37,503 bases of DNA, taken from assembly GCA_003164275.1 (NCBI GenBank), contig PLSY01000295.1:190-37692 (forward strand). The letters run 5' to 3'. Numbering within the stretch: position 1 is the first letter of the stretch; the number at the start of each line of letters is the position of its first letter. Below are positions 1 through 8,097 of the stretch, piece after piece. The DNA comes from Acidimicrobiaceae bacterium. GTDB lineage: Bacteria; Actinomycetota; Acidimicrobiia; Acidimicrobiales; RAAP-2. Position numbers and translations under genes: made by a program. Below the pieces are notes generated by a model. It did no database searches, had not been told where the DNA came from, and saw only the letters and a program-made list of their open reading frames with translations.

Positions 1-34
1 GGGGGTCGGACGAATGATCGAGGCTAGTGCCCGC

Positions 35-58
35 GAGGATCGACGAGGGTCGTTCCTC
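35..58 (-). terminator. Hairpin downstream of the first P450 gene
   Basis: Ten-base arms (GAGGATCGAC at 35-44, GTCGTTCCTC at 49-58) pair at nine of ten positions around a GAGG loop. It lies 28 bases past the P450 stop codon on the minus strand. There is no T-run, which is common for actinobacterial hairpin terminators. Function is inferred from position. Confidence 0.4.
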
Positions 59-86
59 TCCGTGACGATTGGCTAGTCGCGTCTGT

Positions 87-1265
87 TTAGGCCGGCTTGA
101 GTTCAACCCACAAGCTTTTGACCCCTCGAGCGAAGAACACCGGGTTGAAGGTAGGAGGTGGTTCGGGGAGGAATGTAATCGTGTCGACCATCTGCGCCAA
201 GCGCTCAAGCACCACGCGTACCTCCATGCGTGCCAGTGTTGCCCCAGGGCAGACATGCGGACCCGTGCCAAATGAGAGGTGGTCACGCGGGTTCGACCGG
301 TCGAGTCGGAACTCGTTCGCTGACTCGTAATGCTGCTCGTCGCGATTTGCGGCGCCTAAGCACAACTGGACTTGATCGCTCTCTGCCAGGTCGGTGCCGT
401 CGAGCGCAAAAGGTCTCATGCACGTTCGGAACAGCATCTGCACAGGTGCATCGAGTCTCAGAGACTCCTCGACAACCACATCGACCATTGCCGAGTCTTC
501 TTTCATCGCTGCAAACACATCCGGGCAGCGAGCGAGTGTGAAAAGGGCGTTTCCCAGCAGATTCCTCGTCGTCTCATTGCCGGCCATGATCAGCATCATC
601 ATCTGAGTTCGTACGGCCCTGTCGGAAAGGGGTTCACCATCGAGATCGGCCTCGAGAAGGCGCGTTATGACATCGTCGGGGGGGGACACCTCATTTCTTC
701 GGTCAGCAATTAGAGCCTCGACGTATCGAGTGAACTCGGGATGGACGGCGCTTATCCCGGCGTCGACAATGCGGTACTGCGCTTCGAGGAACTCGTCAGA
801 CATCTGACCAAACCGTGCGGCGTCTTCGCGAGGAATGCCAAACACGAATGCCATCGCTTCGGTCGGAATCGGGTCCACCAGGGTGGGTACAAGGTCAACC
901 GGTCCCACTCCAACGATTTTGGTCAAGAGCTGCTCGGAGAGCTCGGCGACGAAGGGCTCGACAGAGGCGAGTCGATGCGGTGCGATCACTCCATTGATGA
1001 CGCGTCGGACCCTGCCATGACGAGGTTCAGGGATCGATGGCAGGATCTGCTCGTCTGCCGGAACTTCGGGGTTGTAACCCAGGGTCCCGCCAAAGGTATC
1101 GACGTTCTTGAGCGCTACGGCAATGTCGTCATAGCGAGTGACGATGCGTGTGCCTCTAGCGTCAGTGGGCAGACCCGGCTTTACGCGCATTTGCCCGAGT
1201 CTTTCGTTGGTCTTTTCGTACACAGTGTCATTTGCATGACCACTAGGTTCAGGCGCCACGGTCAC
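87..1265 (-). CDS. Cytochrome P450 (bacterial class I type)
   Basis: Soluble heme monooxygenase, expected to hydroxylate a hydrophobic substrate with electrons from a ferredoxin or reductase not encoded here. At 392 residues it has the usual bacterial length. The I-helix motif AGNETTRN is at about 228-235, the K-helix ExxR (ESLR) at 267-270, and the heme-binding loop FGTGPHVCPG at 332-341 with the axial Cys at 339. There is no membrane anchor. The frame opens with GTG at 1265, but a GGAG overlaps that codon. A second GTG two codons on (1259) has a better 5-base spacing and may be the true start. It resembles the second P450 at 18106 (same I-helix and heme loops), so the two may act on related intermediates. 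Its promoter region carries site A of the six-site motif. Substrate unknown. Confidence 0.93.
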   Translation of the reverse strand: MTVAPEPSGHANDTVYEKTNERLGQMRVKPGLPTDARGTRIVTRYDDIAVALKNVDTFGGTLGYNPEVPADEQILPSIPEPRHGRVRRVINGVIAPHRLASVEPFVAELSEQLLTKIVGVGPVDLVPTLVDPIPTEAMAFVFGIPREDAARFGQMSDEFLEAQYRIVDAGISAVHPEFTRYVEALIADRRNEVSPPDDVITRLLEADLDGEPLSDRAVRTQMMMLIMAGNETTRNLLGNALFTLARCPDVFAAMKEDSAMVDVVVEESLRLDAPVQMLFRTCMRPFALDGTDLAESDQVQLCLGAANRDEQHYESANEFRLDRSNPRDHLSFGTGPHVCPGATLARMEVRVVLERLAQMVDTITFLPEPPPTFNPVFFARGVKSLWVELKPA

Positions 1266-1545
1266 TCCGTTGCTTCGGTTGGATAATGGAATTAAGATTC
1301 GACAATCGAAAGTACACTGATTTACTCGCGTCTGCCACGGTCCGACCGCTTTGGCGCTCTAATCGCCTTCTAAACATGGCGTCCGAGCCGAAACTTGCAG
1401 CGTTACGGGACAGCGGTCCGGAGTCTGGAGAATCGAACGCTCGCATGACTCGAAAAGCCTTTATCAAGACAATGGCCTATGCACAGGCCTAGAGGAGGTC
1501 CGTCCAGATGCCGAGGCATCTACCTCAAATCGACTGTGAGCGGCA
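1266..1545. other. Divergent intergenic region between P450 and luciferase-like gene
   Basis: This stretch separates two divergent genes. Near the P450 it holds the conserved 17-bp motif (1289-1305) and the palindrome TTCGACAATCGAA (1298-1310). On the minus strand a plausible -35 TTTCGA and -10 CATTAT are 17 bases apart around the motif. Toward the other gene lies a strong Shine-Dalgarno (AGAGGAGG, 1491-1498) serving a 19-codon reading frame at 1508. A 68-codon open frame on the plus strand (1286-1492) covers the promoter, has no recognisable homology, and is not called. Confidence 0.5.
1289..1305 (-). promoter_or_regulatory. Motif site A (candidate operator, P450 promoter)
   Basis: On the minus strand this reads TTGTCGAATCTTAATTC. 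It matches site B at 12004-12020 in 16 of 17 bases, 10.7 kb away. It is about 25-45 bases upstream of the P450 start. The longer palindrome TTCGACAATCGAA overlaps it. Binding by the local IclR protein is an inference. Confidence 0.55.
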
Positions 1546-1567
1546 ATGCACCTTGCTCTTCGCCTGA
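1508..1567 (+). CDS. Possible 19-codon leader ORF overlapping the next gene start
   Basis: ATG at 1508 follows AGGAGG (1493-1498) by nine bases, by far the best ribosome-binding site in this stretch. The frame encodes 19 residues and stops at 1565-1567, inside the following oxidoreductase gene, which starts in another frame at 1546 with only a weak site. It could be a leader peptide that couples translation. It has no recognisable domain and could be chance. The downstream protein aligns with its family from its own ATG, so this is not simply that gene's N-terminus. Confidence 0.3.
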   Translation: MPRHLPQIDCERQCTLLFA

Positions 1568-2577
1568 ACCTCTACCGCGCAGCAACTCTTGAATTTCCCC
1601 TAGACCTTGTCCAAGCAGCTGACGAGATCGGCTATCACTCAGTTTGGAGCGCAGAGGCATACGGGGCTGATGCTCTCACCCCTCTCGCCTATTTGGCCGC
1701 ACTCACCAAGCGGATCAAGCTAGGCACAGCAGTAGCCCAGTTGGCCGCTCGGCCCCCCACGACCTTGGCCATGAGCGCTTTGACTATCGATTCCCTTGCC
1801 GGCGGTGGACGGGTAATCATTGGGATCGGAGTCTCTGGTCCCCAGGTCGTAGAAGGTTGGTACGGTCAACCGTGGGGCCATCCCAACGACCGTTTGCGAG
1901 ATTACGTTGCCATCCTGCGCAAGGTGCTTGCCCGTGACGCTCCCGTTCGGCACAACGGCACCGAGATCTCGTTGCCTTTTTCAGGGCTGGGTTCTACGGG
2001 GCAGGGCAAGGCTCTTCGTTCGATCCTGCATGCCAGCGGACCGATTGAGGTTTGGCTGGCTGCCGGTGGTCCTCGCAACACCGAGCTTTGCGCTGAAGTC
2101 GCCGACGGTTGGCTGCCGATGGGCCTCGGAGTTGGCGATCAGCACATGCCGTTGCTCGAGCGGGGATGGAAGACGAGGGGCGGTCGGCCTCCCGACTTTG
2201 ACATCTTTTCGGGACTATCAGTGCATCTGACCGACGATGTCGCTGGGGCACTGAACCAAATGCGCCCATTGGTCGGTAAGTACGTTGGAGGAATGGGCAG
2301 CGCCACCCACAATTATCACCGAGAGGCGATGGCGCGAAGGGGTTTTGCTGAAGCAGGGGCGAAAATCCAGGAGCTGTGGCTGGCTGGGCGGAAAGACGAA
2401 GCAATCGCAGCTGTTCCGGATGAGTACCTCGAACAGTCGACCTTTCTCGGAGACAAACAACGCATTCGCCGGCGGTGGGCCGCTTGGTCTCCTCCATCCG
2501 GAGTCACCGGCGTGATCGTTGATGCCTCGGGCGTTGATGAAGTTCGGTTAGTGGCGAATCTAAGGGACGGATCGTGA
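1546..2577 (+). CDS. LLM-class F420-dependent oxidoreductase
   Basis: Luciferase-like TIM-barrel oxidoreductase of 343 residues. The segment around residues 88-103 (IGIGVSGPQVVEGWYG) is characteristic of actinobacterial F420-dependent members rather than FMN monooxygenases, so hydride transfer with F420 is the likely chemistry. The N-terminus (LALRLNLY, then GYHSVWSAEAYG near 29-40) is the normal start of the fold, supporting ATG 1546. The ribosome-binding site directly upstream is poor, and a strong one instead serves the short frame at 1508. It is divergent from the P450 and may share its operator region. Substrate unknown; the context suggests oxidation of an alcohol or reduction of an enone in a catabolic route. 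Confidence 0.88.
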   Translation: MHLALRLNLYRAATLEFPLDLVQAADEIGYHSVWSAEAYGADALTPLAYLAALTKRIKLGTAVAQLAARPPTTLAMSALTIDSLAGGGRVIIGIGVSGPQVVEGWYGQPWGHPNDRLRDYVAILRKVLARDAPVRHNGTEISLPFSGLGSTGQGKALRSILHASGPIEVWLAAGGPRNTELCAEVADGWLPMGLGVGDQHMPLLERGWKTRGGRPPDFDIFSGLSVHLTDDVAGALNQMRPLVGKYVGGMGSATHNYHREAMARRGFAEAGAKIQELWLAGRKDEAIAAVPDEYLEQSTFLGDKQRIRRRWAAWSPPSGVTGVIVDASGVDEVRLVANLRDGS

Positions 2578-2692
2578 GCATTGATCGCCACTTCCCGTCG
2601 TATCAACACAGATAACGTTCCGCGTTCTCCTTGGATTGCCAATATTGGAACGAAACACTTCATGTGGAAGGCCGCCTCGGAGGCTTGTGAAA

Positions 2693-3718
2693 TCACCCGG
2701 AATCAGAGGACCTGATCTGGAAGGGGAGCCGGGCCCCCGGACATGGCCACCGAAACCGAGCGAGCCGACCGTGCCCACCCAGGGTGACGTAGAGGGTGCG
2801 GCCATCAGCGCCACCGAAGCATGCGTTCGTCGGTAGCGGATCCGGCACATCGACCATCCAAATGCCCCCGTTCGGGTGGACGACGGCGAGTCCTCCAGCG
2901 CCGGGCATTGCCACGATCACTCTACCCATTGCGTCCACGACGAGAGAGTCGAACGCAATCATCCCCGGGAGCCGACCGAGCACCTCCACTCCATGCGCCC
3001 TTGGATTCTGCGGAACTCGATCCGCCCCGACGTCCCAGGTTAAGACTCGGCCGCTGGGCGTGTCGGCAACATAGAGTTTTTCCCAGTCGGGCGAAAACCC
3101 GATGCCGTTCGGACCGAGCAGACCGCGAGCGAACACTTCGAGGTTGGAACCGTCGGAAGCACCTCGATAGACAGCTCCGAGAACCGTGTCGTTGAGACCC
3201 GTCTTCCCTGTGTCTGTGAACCACATACGGCCTTGTCGATCGAAAGCAATATCGTTGGGGGCCGACAATGGCACCCCCTCGAACTCGTTGAAGACGTGCC
3301 GTGAGTCTCCAGAGCTCGGCTCTACGCGTTCAATCCATCCGCCCCGATAGTCGGGTGGAGTCATCGTCCCTGTGGCGAGGTCCATCGGATACCACGACCC
3401 GTCAGCCAGTTGGGACCATGGGAGTCCACCGTTGTTGCACACGTAGACCGCACCGTCGGGACCGATCGCAGCGCCGTTTGGTCCACCACCCAACTCGGCG
3501 ACAACCTCGATGGCTCCGGAGGGGGTCACTCGGGTGAGCGTGCCCCCACGCACCTCCACGACAAGCACTGATCCGTCGGGACATGAAATTGGACCTTCTG
3601 GAAACCCAAGTCCTTCGGCGATGATCTCAAGGTCGTCTGGCACGGGGGTCCGTGGGATAGGCGGAGGACCGTCAATTTCCGCATGTATCTGATGGGCGAA
3701 CGGCTTAAGTTCAAACAT
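2693..3718 (-). CDS. SMP-30/gluconolactonase/LRE-family protein
   Basis: Six-bladed beta-propeller of the SMP-30/gluconolactonase family, 341 residues, whose members hydrolyse lactones or other cyclic esters using one bound metal ion. Family features are visible: GFPEGP with the metal-ligand Glu near 41, the segment SAPNDIAFD with WFTDTGKTG, and GPNGIGFSPD followed by LYVADT. The frame is open 50 codons further upstream, but ATG 3718 is chosen because AGGAGG lies just upstream of it and the extension resembles no family member. No signal peptide is seen. It is divergent from the amidohydrolase at 3903. A lactonase would fit a pathway in which a cyclic ketone becomes a lactone, but that substrate is inference. 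Confidence 0.85.
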   Translation of the reverse strand: MFELKPFAHQIHAEIDGPPPIPRTPVPDDLEIIAEGLGFPEGPISCPDGSVLVVEVRGGTLTRVTPSGAIEVVAELGGGPNGAAIGPDGAVYVCNNGGLPWSQLADGSWYPMDLATGTMTPPDYRGGWIERVEPSSGDSRHVFNEFEGVPLSAPNDIAFDRQGRMWFTDTGKTGLNDTVLGAVYRGASDGSNLEVFARGLLGPNGIGFSPDWEKLYVADTPSGRVLTWDVGADRVPQNPRAHGVEVLGRLPGMIAFDSLVVDAMGRVIVAMPGAGGLAVVHPNGGIWMVDVPDPLPTNACFGGADGRTLYVTLGGHGRLARFRWPCPGARLPFQIRSSDSG

Positions 3719-3820
3719 CCCGCCCCTCCTATCTGAAAAGATGCATGACAGCATCGTCGTGGAATTCAACCATAGCAATTGTGATTTGGTGATTGAGGAG
3801 ATGGGGGGCGAGAGCCGCGA

Positions 3821-3850
3821 TTGACTGCGGATCGACGGGTAGGGTAGAAA
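3821..3850 (+). promoter_or_regulatory. Candidate promoter for amidohydrolase at 3903
   Basis: TTGACT (3821-3826) and TAGAAA (3845-3850) are separated by 18 bases, giving a leader of about 45 nt before the GTG start. The motif shared by other promoters in the window is not seen here. Confidence 0.4.
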
Positions 3851-3902
3851 GGAAACTACCGAATCCAAATTTCCATAGTGGAATGTTCTTCAGGGAGGCC
3901 TT

Positions 3903-5447
3903 GTGCCCTACGTGCCGCACCGAACGAAGTCGTCCGAAATAAGGGACCAGCTCGATCATCCCGTACTCGACTGCGACGGGCACCTCCGCGAGTTCCTGCC
4001 CGAATGGCTCGACTACATGGAGGAGGTGGGGGGCAAGAGCTGGTTGGACGGATACCTGAAACGTGTGGGCGCTGAGCTGGCAGACGCTAAGCCAGCAGGT
4101 CTTGGACCGAACAAGGACTTTGGTGCAGCCGCTCTTTACACCCAGGAGCAGCGCCAGCATGGGCGCATTAGGCGTGGGCCCTGGTGGGGTATGCCGGTCG
4201 CCAACCCGATCGACTGCGCCTCTCCGTACCTTCCCAAGCTTCTCATCGAGCGCACCGAAGAGTTGGGCATCGACTACTTCATTACCTATCCGACGTGGGG
4301 CCTGACGGTCCACACAATTGCGGATGACGAGGATCGCCTCATTGCCACCCGGTCGGTCAACTTGATGCACTCCAGGGTGTGGAACGGTGATTCCGAGGTC
4401 GCCAAGCGGGTGCATGTGCCCGCGGTAATCCCCATGAAGACTCCCGAGGAGGCCATCGCCGAACTCGAGCACTGTGTACAGGAGCTCGGATTCAAGGCGA
4501 TCAAGATTCCGGCCTCGATCCCGCGTCCGATCAAGGCGCTCGCGGAAAAGTATCCGGGAATCGAGACCGAACTGCCCGACGGCATCTGGGCAGATACGTA
4601 TGGCCTCGACAGCGAGTACGACTACGACCCCTTCTGGCAGCGATGCACCGACCTCGGTGTGGCGGTCACCTGCCACGGGGCAGCCGCTTATGGCTTTCCC
4701 TGGAAGAATCGCTCCATCAGCAGCTGGACATTCAACCATGTCGGCAATCAGCCCTGGATGCAGGACATGCTCTGCAAGAGTCTCGTAATGGGTGGCGTCA
4801 CCCGACGCTTCCCGCGACTTAACTTTGGCTTCCTCGAGGGTGGCGTCGGTTGGGCTTGCATCCTTATAAATGACATTGCCGCTCATTTCGGCATGCGATC
4901 GGTCGAAGCTCTCGAACTCCTGAACCCGGCGAATCTAGACAAGGGAGCGTTTGACGAACTGATGACTGAGTACGGGGATGACCGGTTCAAGGGACGCCTC
5001 GATCAGGTAGTCCAGATCTTTCCGGATCCGTCTTCACCCATCGAGCCAGAGAACTACAACGACTTCAGGCACATGGACGTGAACAGCAAGGCTGAAATTC
5101 AGCCCCTGTTCGAGAACCTCTACTACGGCTGTGAAGCGGACGACAAGATCAACGCTTGGGCATTCAACACGAAGGTCAATCGTTTCGGCATGACTCTCAA
5201 GGCCTTTTTCGGATCTGACATCGGCCACATGGACGCCCCCGACTTCGGCGCAGTTGTCGAAGAGACGTATGAGCTGGTAGAGGATGGTGTGCTCGATGCT
5301 GACGAGTACCGACTCTTTGCAGCGGATCATGCCATCTTGCTTCACGGCCGCATGAATCCCGACTTCTTCGTCGGTACCGCCATCGAGGACTACGCGGGCA
5401 AAGTTCTTGCCAACGACTCCGAATGGAACGAGCCAACAGTGGCCTGA
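3903..5447 (+). CDS. Amidohydrolase family 2 (TIM-barrel metal hydrolase or decarboxylase)
   Basis: Amidohydrolase_2 (ACMSD/COG2159-like) protein of 514 residues, longer than the roughly 350-400 usual for the family. The first metal-binding strand reads LDCDGHLRE (23-30), with D-G-H in place of the H-x-H of canonical members, a variant I recall as common in actinobacterial relatives. TCHG lies mid-protein and FGSDIGH carries Asp439, the expected metal-activating residue. GTG 3903 is preceded by GGGAGG four bases upstream. Family members hydrolyse C-N or C-O bonds or decarboxylate without redox. It is the first of three such proteins here (also 19369 and 21460). It may be its own transcript, since a hairpin follows at 5465. 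Confidence 0.85.
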   Translation: MPYVPHRTKSSEIRDQLDHPVLDCDGHLREFLPEWLDYMEEVGGKSWLDGYLKRVGAELADAKPAGLGPNKDFGAAALYTQEQRQHGRIRRGPWWGMPVANPIDCASPYLPKLLIERTEELGIDYFITYPTWGLTVHTIADDEDRLIATRSVNLMHSRVWNGDSEVAKRVHVPAVIPMKTPEEAIAELEHCVQELGFKAIKIPASIPRPIKALAEKYPGIETELPDGIWADTYGLDSEYDYDPFWQRCTDLGVAVTCHGAAAYGFPWKNRSISSWTFNHVGNQPWMQDMLCKSLVMGGVTRRFPRLNFGFLEGGVGWACILINDIAAHFGMRSVEALELLNPANLDKGAFDELMTEYGDDRFKGRLDQVVQIFPDPSSPIEPENYNDFRHMDVNSKAEIQPLFENLYYGCEADDKINAWAFNTKVNRFGMTLKAFFGSDIGHMDAPDFGAVVEETYELVEDGVLDADEYRLFAADHAILLHGRMNPDFFVGTAIEDYAGKVLANDSEWNEPTVA

Positions 5448-5464
5448 CGCCTCAGCCCAGACAC

Positions 5465-5489
5465 GCTGGCGCCCGCGTTGGGCGACAGC
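5465..5489 (+). terminator. Hairpin after amidohydrolase 3903
   Basis: GCTGGCGCCC (5465-5474) pairs with GGGCGACAGC (5480-5489) at nine of ten positions around a five-base loop, 17 bases after the stop codon. No T-run follows. It may end or attenuate transcription into the next operon. Confidence 0.4.
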
Positions 5490-5572
5490 AAGGAACGCCC
5501 CCACGTGGCAGGATCGCGTGCGCCGTAGCCGGTCGTGGCCACCGCCGCTGAAGTACGGAAGGACCAGTCAGA

Positions 5573-6367
5573 TTGGAAAAATCCGACGAACAAGTTCTCG
5601 CCGGGCTTGAGCGCGGAGTTTTTACTATCACGCTTAATTCCCCTCAGGTTCGCAACGCTCTGACGCCTGGCATTGAGGCAGGTCTGCGTAGCGGGCTGAG
5701 GCGGGCAGAACAGTCCGATGTCCGCGCTGTTGTGCTGACGGGGAGAGGTCCCGCCTTCTGTGCTGGGGCGAACATGAAGGAACTCGGCAGCAACGAAGGC
5801 CGTGACGCAGCGTCGCTCCGCCTTCGGGCTCGGGAGATCCCCGAGTCGATTCTCCTACCCCTTGCTCGTCTTGAGAAGCCCGTTATCGTCGCGCTGAATG
5901 GCGCAGCGGTCGGTGCTGGTATTGGCCTGGCACTCGTTGCCGACTACAGGGTCTGGTCCTCCAGTGCCTCAATGGTCTTCGCATTTCTTCGACTCGGGCT
6001 AGTGCCAGACCTAGGGATCGCGTGGAGCCTTCCACGTCTGATCGGCCACCGACTCTCTCGGGACCTACTCCTCGATGGCCGTACCGTTGCTGCCGAGGAA
6101 GCGCTGTCACTTGGACTTGCTGACAAGGTCGTAGATCCTGACGAACTCGAGGTGGCAGCGGAAGCATTCGCCCGAGAGTTGGCGGACCGGCCGACAATGG
6201 CATGGGGGGCAACCAAGCGGCTCCTGGCTCGAGGCGGAGACTCCAGCCTCGAGCGCTTCCTCGACGAGGAGGTGCTAGTCCAGAGTGGACTCGTCCGTAC
6301 CGAGGACCACGCCGAAGGCGTGCGTGCCCATCTCGAACGCCGCAGCCCAGAGTTTCGAGGACGATGA
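5573..6367 (+). CDS. Enoyl-CoA hydratase/isomerase family protein, PaaG-like
   Basis: Crotonase-fold protein of 264 residues. The CoA and oxyanion-hole segments are clear: AFCAGANMKEL near 64-74 and NGAAVGAGIGLALVADYR. Where classical hydratases have PE..(L/I)G and an acidic PG.GG pair, this protein has FAFLRLGLVPDLG. The first catalytic Glu is absent and an Asp sits in the GLxPDxG motif, as in PaaG-type isomerases. Double-bond or ring isomerisation is therefore more likely than simple hydration. The TTG start at 5573 is preceded by GGAAGGA with normal spacing. It heads a tight plus-strand operon with the next three genes. Confidence 0.87.
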   Translation: MEKSDEQVLAGLERGVFTITLNSPQVRNALTPGIEAGLRSGLRRAEQSDVRAVVLTGRGPAFCAGANMKELGSNEGRDAASLRLRAREIPESILLPLARLEKPVIVALNGAAVGAGIGLALVADYRVWSSSASMVFAFLRLGLVPDLGIAWSLPRLIGHRLSRDLLLDGRTVAAEEALSLGLADKVVDPDELEVAAEAFARELADRPTMAWGATKRLLARGGDSSLERFLDEEVLVQSGLVRTEDHAEGVRAHLERRSPEFRGR

Positions 6368-6377
6368 GGAAAATGGG

Positions 6378-7175
6378 GTGAGCATGGAGACATTCGAGAC
6401 AATCCTCACCGAGGAGAAGGACGACGTTCTTATCTGCCGGTTTAATCGACCCGACCGTCGCAACGCCGTTGACGATCGCATGCACAAGGAACTCGTCCGT
6501 CTCTTCACCGCCATTGCCGCTCGCGACGATCTCCATGTGGTGATACTCACTGGGGAGGGCGTGGCTTTCTGTGCTGGAGGCGATATCGCCCATATGGACG
6601 ACACCTTTGAGCATCACGACGAAGCTCACGATGGACTCTTCAGGGATGCCGCCAACCTATTCCGAGCCATCCTTTCAGTCCGGCAGCCAATCATCGCCGC
6701 AGTCAACGGCGACGCCATCGGTCTGGGCGCCTCTCTGGCGGTCTTATCCGATATCGTCTTCATGAGCCGTACCGCCCGGATCGGAGACCCTCATATCCGA
6801 GCGGGACTGGTTCCGGGAGATGGTGGACTCATCGCTTGGCCACTTCTGATGCCCTTGAACCAAGTGAAGGAGCTCCTCTTTACCGGTCGCCTCCTTCACG
6901 CGGAGGAGGCCCAGCGACTCGGTCTGGCCAATCGCGTTGTTGACCCCGACAGCCTCGAAGAGGAAGCACTCGAGTTCGCCCGAGACCTCGCGAAAACACC
7001 TCAACACGCTCTGAGGTTCACGAAGCGCATTCTGAACAAACTCCTCGAAGAGCGTGCGACGTACGCCCTGGATCTCGGTCTGGCATTCGAAGCGGTGACG
7101 CTCGGGACGGCGGATCACAAACAGGCAGTCGCGTCGTTCGTGTCCAAAGCGAAACGCGTCCGCGACTCCGACTGA
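6378..7175 (+). CDS. Enoyl-CoA hydratase/isomerase family protein
   Basis: Second crotonase-fold protein, 265 residues, starting 10 bases after the previous stop. AFCAGGDIAHM and NGDAIGLGASLAVLSDIV form the oxyanion-hole region. The active-site loop reads IGDPHIRAGLVPGDGG, with His where the first catalytic Glu of rat-type hydratase lies. I recall similar DPH loops in actinobacterial crotonase proteins of unassigned activity. GTG 6378 is chosen because AGGA is seven bases upstream. ATG 6384, two codons later, is nearly as good. The frame is open further upstream but would run deep into the previous gene. It may act with the preceding isomerase on successive CoA thioesters. Confidence 0.86.
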   Translation: MSMETFETILTEEKDDVLICRFNRPDRRNAVDDRMHKELVRLFTAIAARDDLHVVILTGEGVAFCAGGDIAHMDDTFEHHDEAHDGLFRDAANLFRAILSVRQPIIAAVNGDAIGLGASLAVLSDIVFMSRTARIGDPHIRAGLVPGDGGLIAWPLLMPLNQVKELLFTGRLLHAEEAQRLGLANRVVDPDSLEEEALEFARDLAKTPQHALRFTKRILNKLLEERATYALDLGLAFEAVTLGTADHKQAVASFVSKAKRVRDSD

Positions 7176-7206
7176 CGGAATCCGTAAACAGCAATCTAGG
7201 AGAGAC

Positions 7207-8097
7207 ATGGAAATGAGTAGTCAGCAGCGACTTAGCGGGCGCACAGCCGTCGTTACTGGAGCGGGTCGTGGAATCGGAGCGGCGGTAGCCCGCCTTCTCG
7301 CCGCAGAGGGCGCGTCCGTCGTAGTCAGCGATGCCGGGGTCGGAATGGACGGGGACGGAGCTGACGCCGGACCAGCCGCCTCCGTTGTGACCGAAATTAC
7401 CAACGCTGGCGGGGTCGCTGTCCTCGATACCACCAACGTGACCGATCATGCGGCTTGCGGAGAGCTGATTGATCTCGCTGTGTCGACGTTCGGTGGACTC
7501 GATGTCCTCGTCAATGTCGCCGGCATTCTGCGCGATCGGATGATCTTTAAGATGCCAGAAGAGGACTGGGACGCAGTAATAGCGGTCCATCTGAAGGGCA
7601 CGTACAACACCACGCGGCACGCTGCCGCTTGGTGGCGGGACCATAAGGGGGGCGACTACCGCCTTATCAACTTCACCTCGGGCTCCGGGCTGTTCGGAGC
7701 TCCCACTCAGCCCAACTATGCGGCCGCCAAGATGGGTATCGTCGGACTCACCCTTTCGTGCGCCAACGCCCTAGGACGACTGGGAGTCTGCGCCAACGCC
7801 GTGGCGCCGGTAGCCGGCACACGCATGAACATCGAGCAGCGCCCCGAAATCTACACCGCTGACATTATGTCTCCGGAGAATGTTGCCCCTGCTGTCGCCT
7901 ATTTGGCGAGCTCTGACTCGTCGTGGCTCACCGGTCGAGTGCTTTGGGTCGGGGGAGGTCGGCTTGGTCTGGTAACGAACCCAGAGATCGAGCGAGAGGT
8001 TGTCTATGACGGGTTGTGGACGACTGATCGCACGTTTGACGAGTTCGAACGAACACTGCGCCCGGCCGTCGAACACAAGGGTCCATTTTCGGCGTGA
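7207..8097 (+). CDS. Short-chain dehydrogenase/reductase, hydroxyacyl-CoA dehydrogenase-like
   Basis: Classical Rossmann-fold SDR, 296 residues. The nucleotide loop TGAGRGIG is at 17-24, NVAG replaces the usual NNAG, and the catalytic Y171-x3-K175 lies in NYAAAK after the Ser region of FTSGSG. The length and C-terminal tail resemble the dehydrogenase unit of peroxisomal multifunctional enzyme type 2, which oxidises 3-hydroxyacyl-CoA with NAD. AGGAGA at 7198 precedes two close ATGs (7207 and 7213), and spacing does not settle which is used. It sits between crotonase-fold genes and a CoA ligase, and its stop overlaps the next start (GTGA). Confidence 0.9.
   Translation: MEMSSQQRLSGRTAVVTGAGRGIGAAVARLLAAEGASVVVSDAGVGMDGDGADAGPAASVVTEITNAGGVAVLDTTNVTDHAACGELIDLAVSTFGGLDVLVNVAGILRDRMIFKMPEEDWDAVIAVHLKGTYNTTRHAAAWWRDHKGGDYRLINFTSGSGLFGAPTQPNYAAAKMGIVGLTLSCANALGRLGVCANAVAPVAGTRMNIEQRPEIYTADIMSPENVAPAVAYLASSDSSWLTGRVLWVGGGRLGLVTNPEIEREVVYDGLWTTDRTFDEFERTLRPAVEHKGPFSA

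Noticed and set aside
741..1286. 181-codon open frame on the plus strand
   Set aside because: Antisense to the well-supported P450; no ribosome-binding site or domain.
2639..2648. Palindrome CCAATATTGG between convergent genes
   Set aside because: Ten bases only, no neighbouring promoter, and no match to the shared motif.
3729..4886. 385-codon open frame on the minus strand
   Set aside because: It lies opposite the amidohydrolase gene at 3903, has no recognisable domain, and mirrors that gene's codon pattern. The plus-strand gene has clear family motifs.
5883..6629. 248-codon open frame on the minus strand across two crotonase genes
   Set aside because: Spans the junction of two convincing plus-strand genes and has an Arg/Pro/Ser-rich composition typical of antisense frames in G+C-rich DNA.
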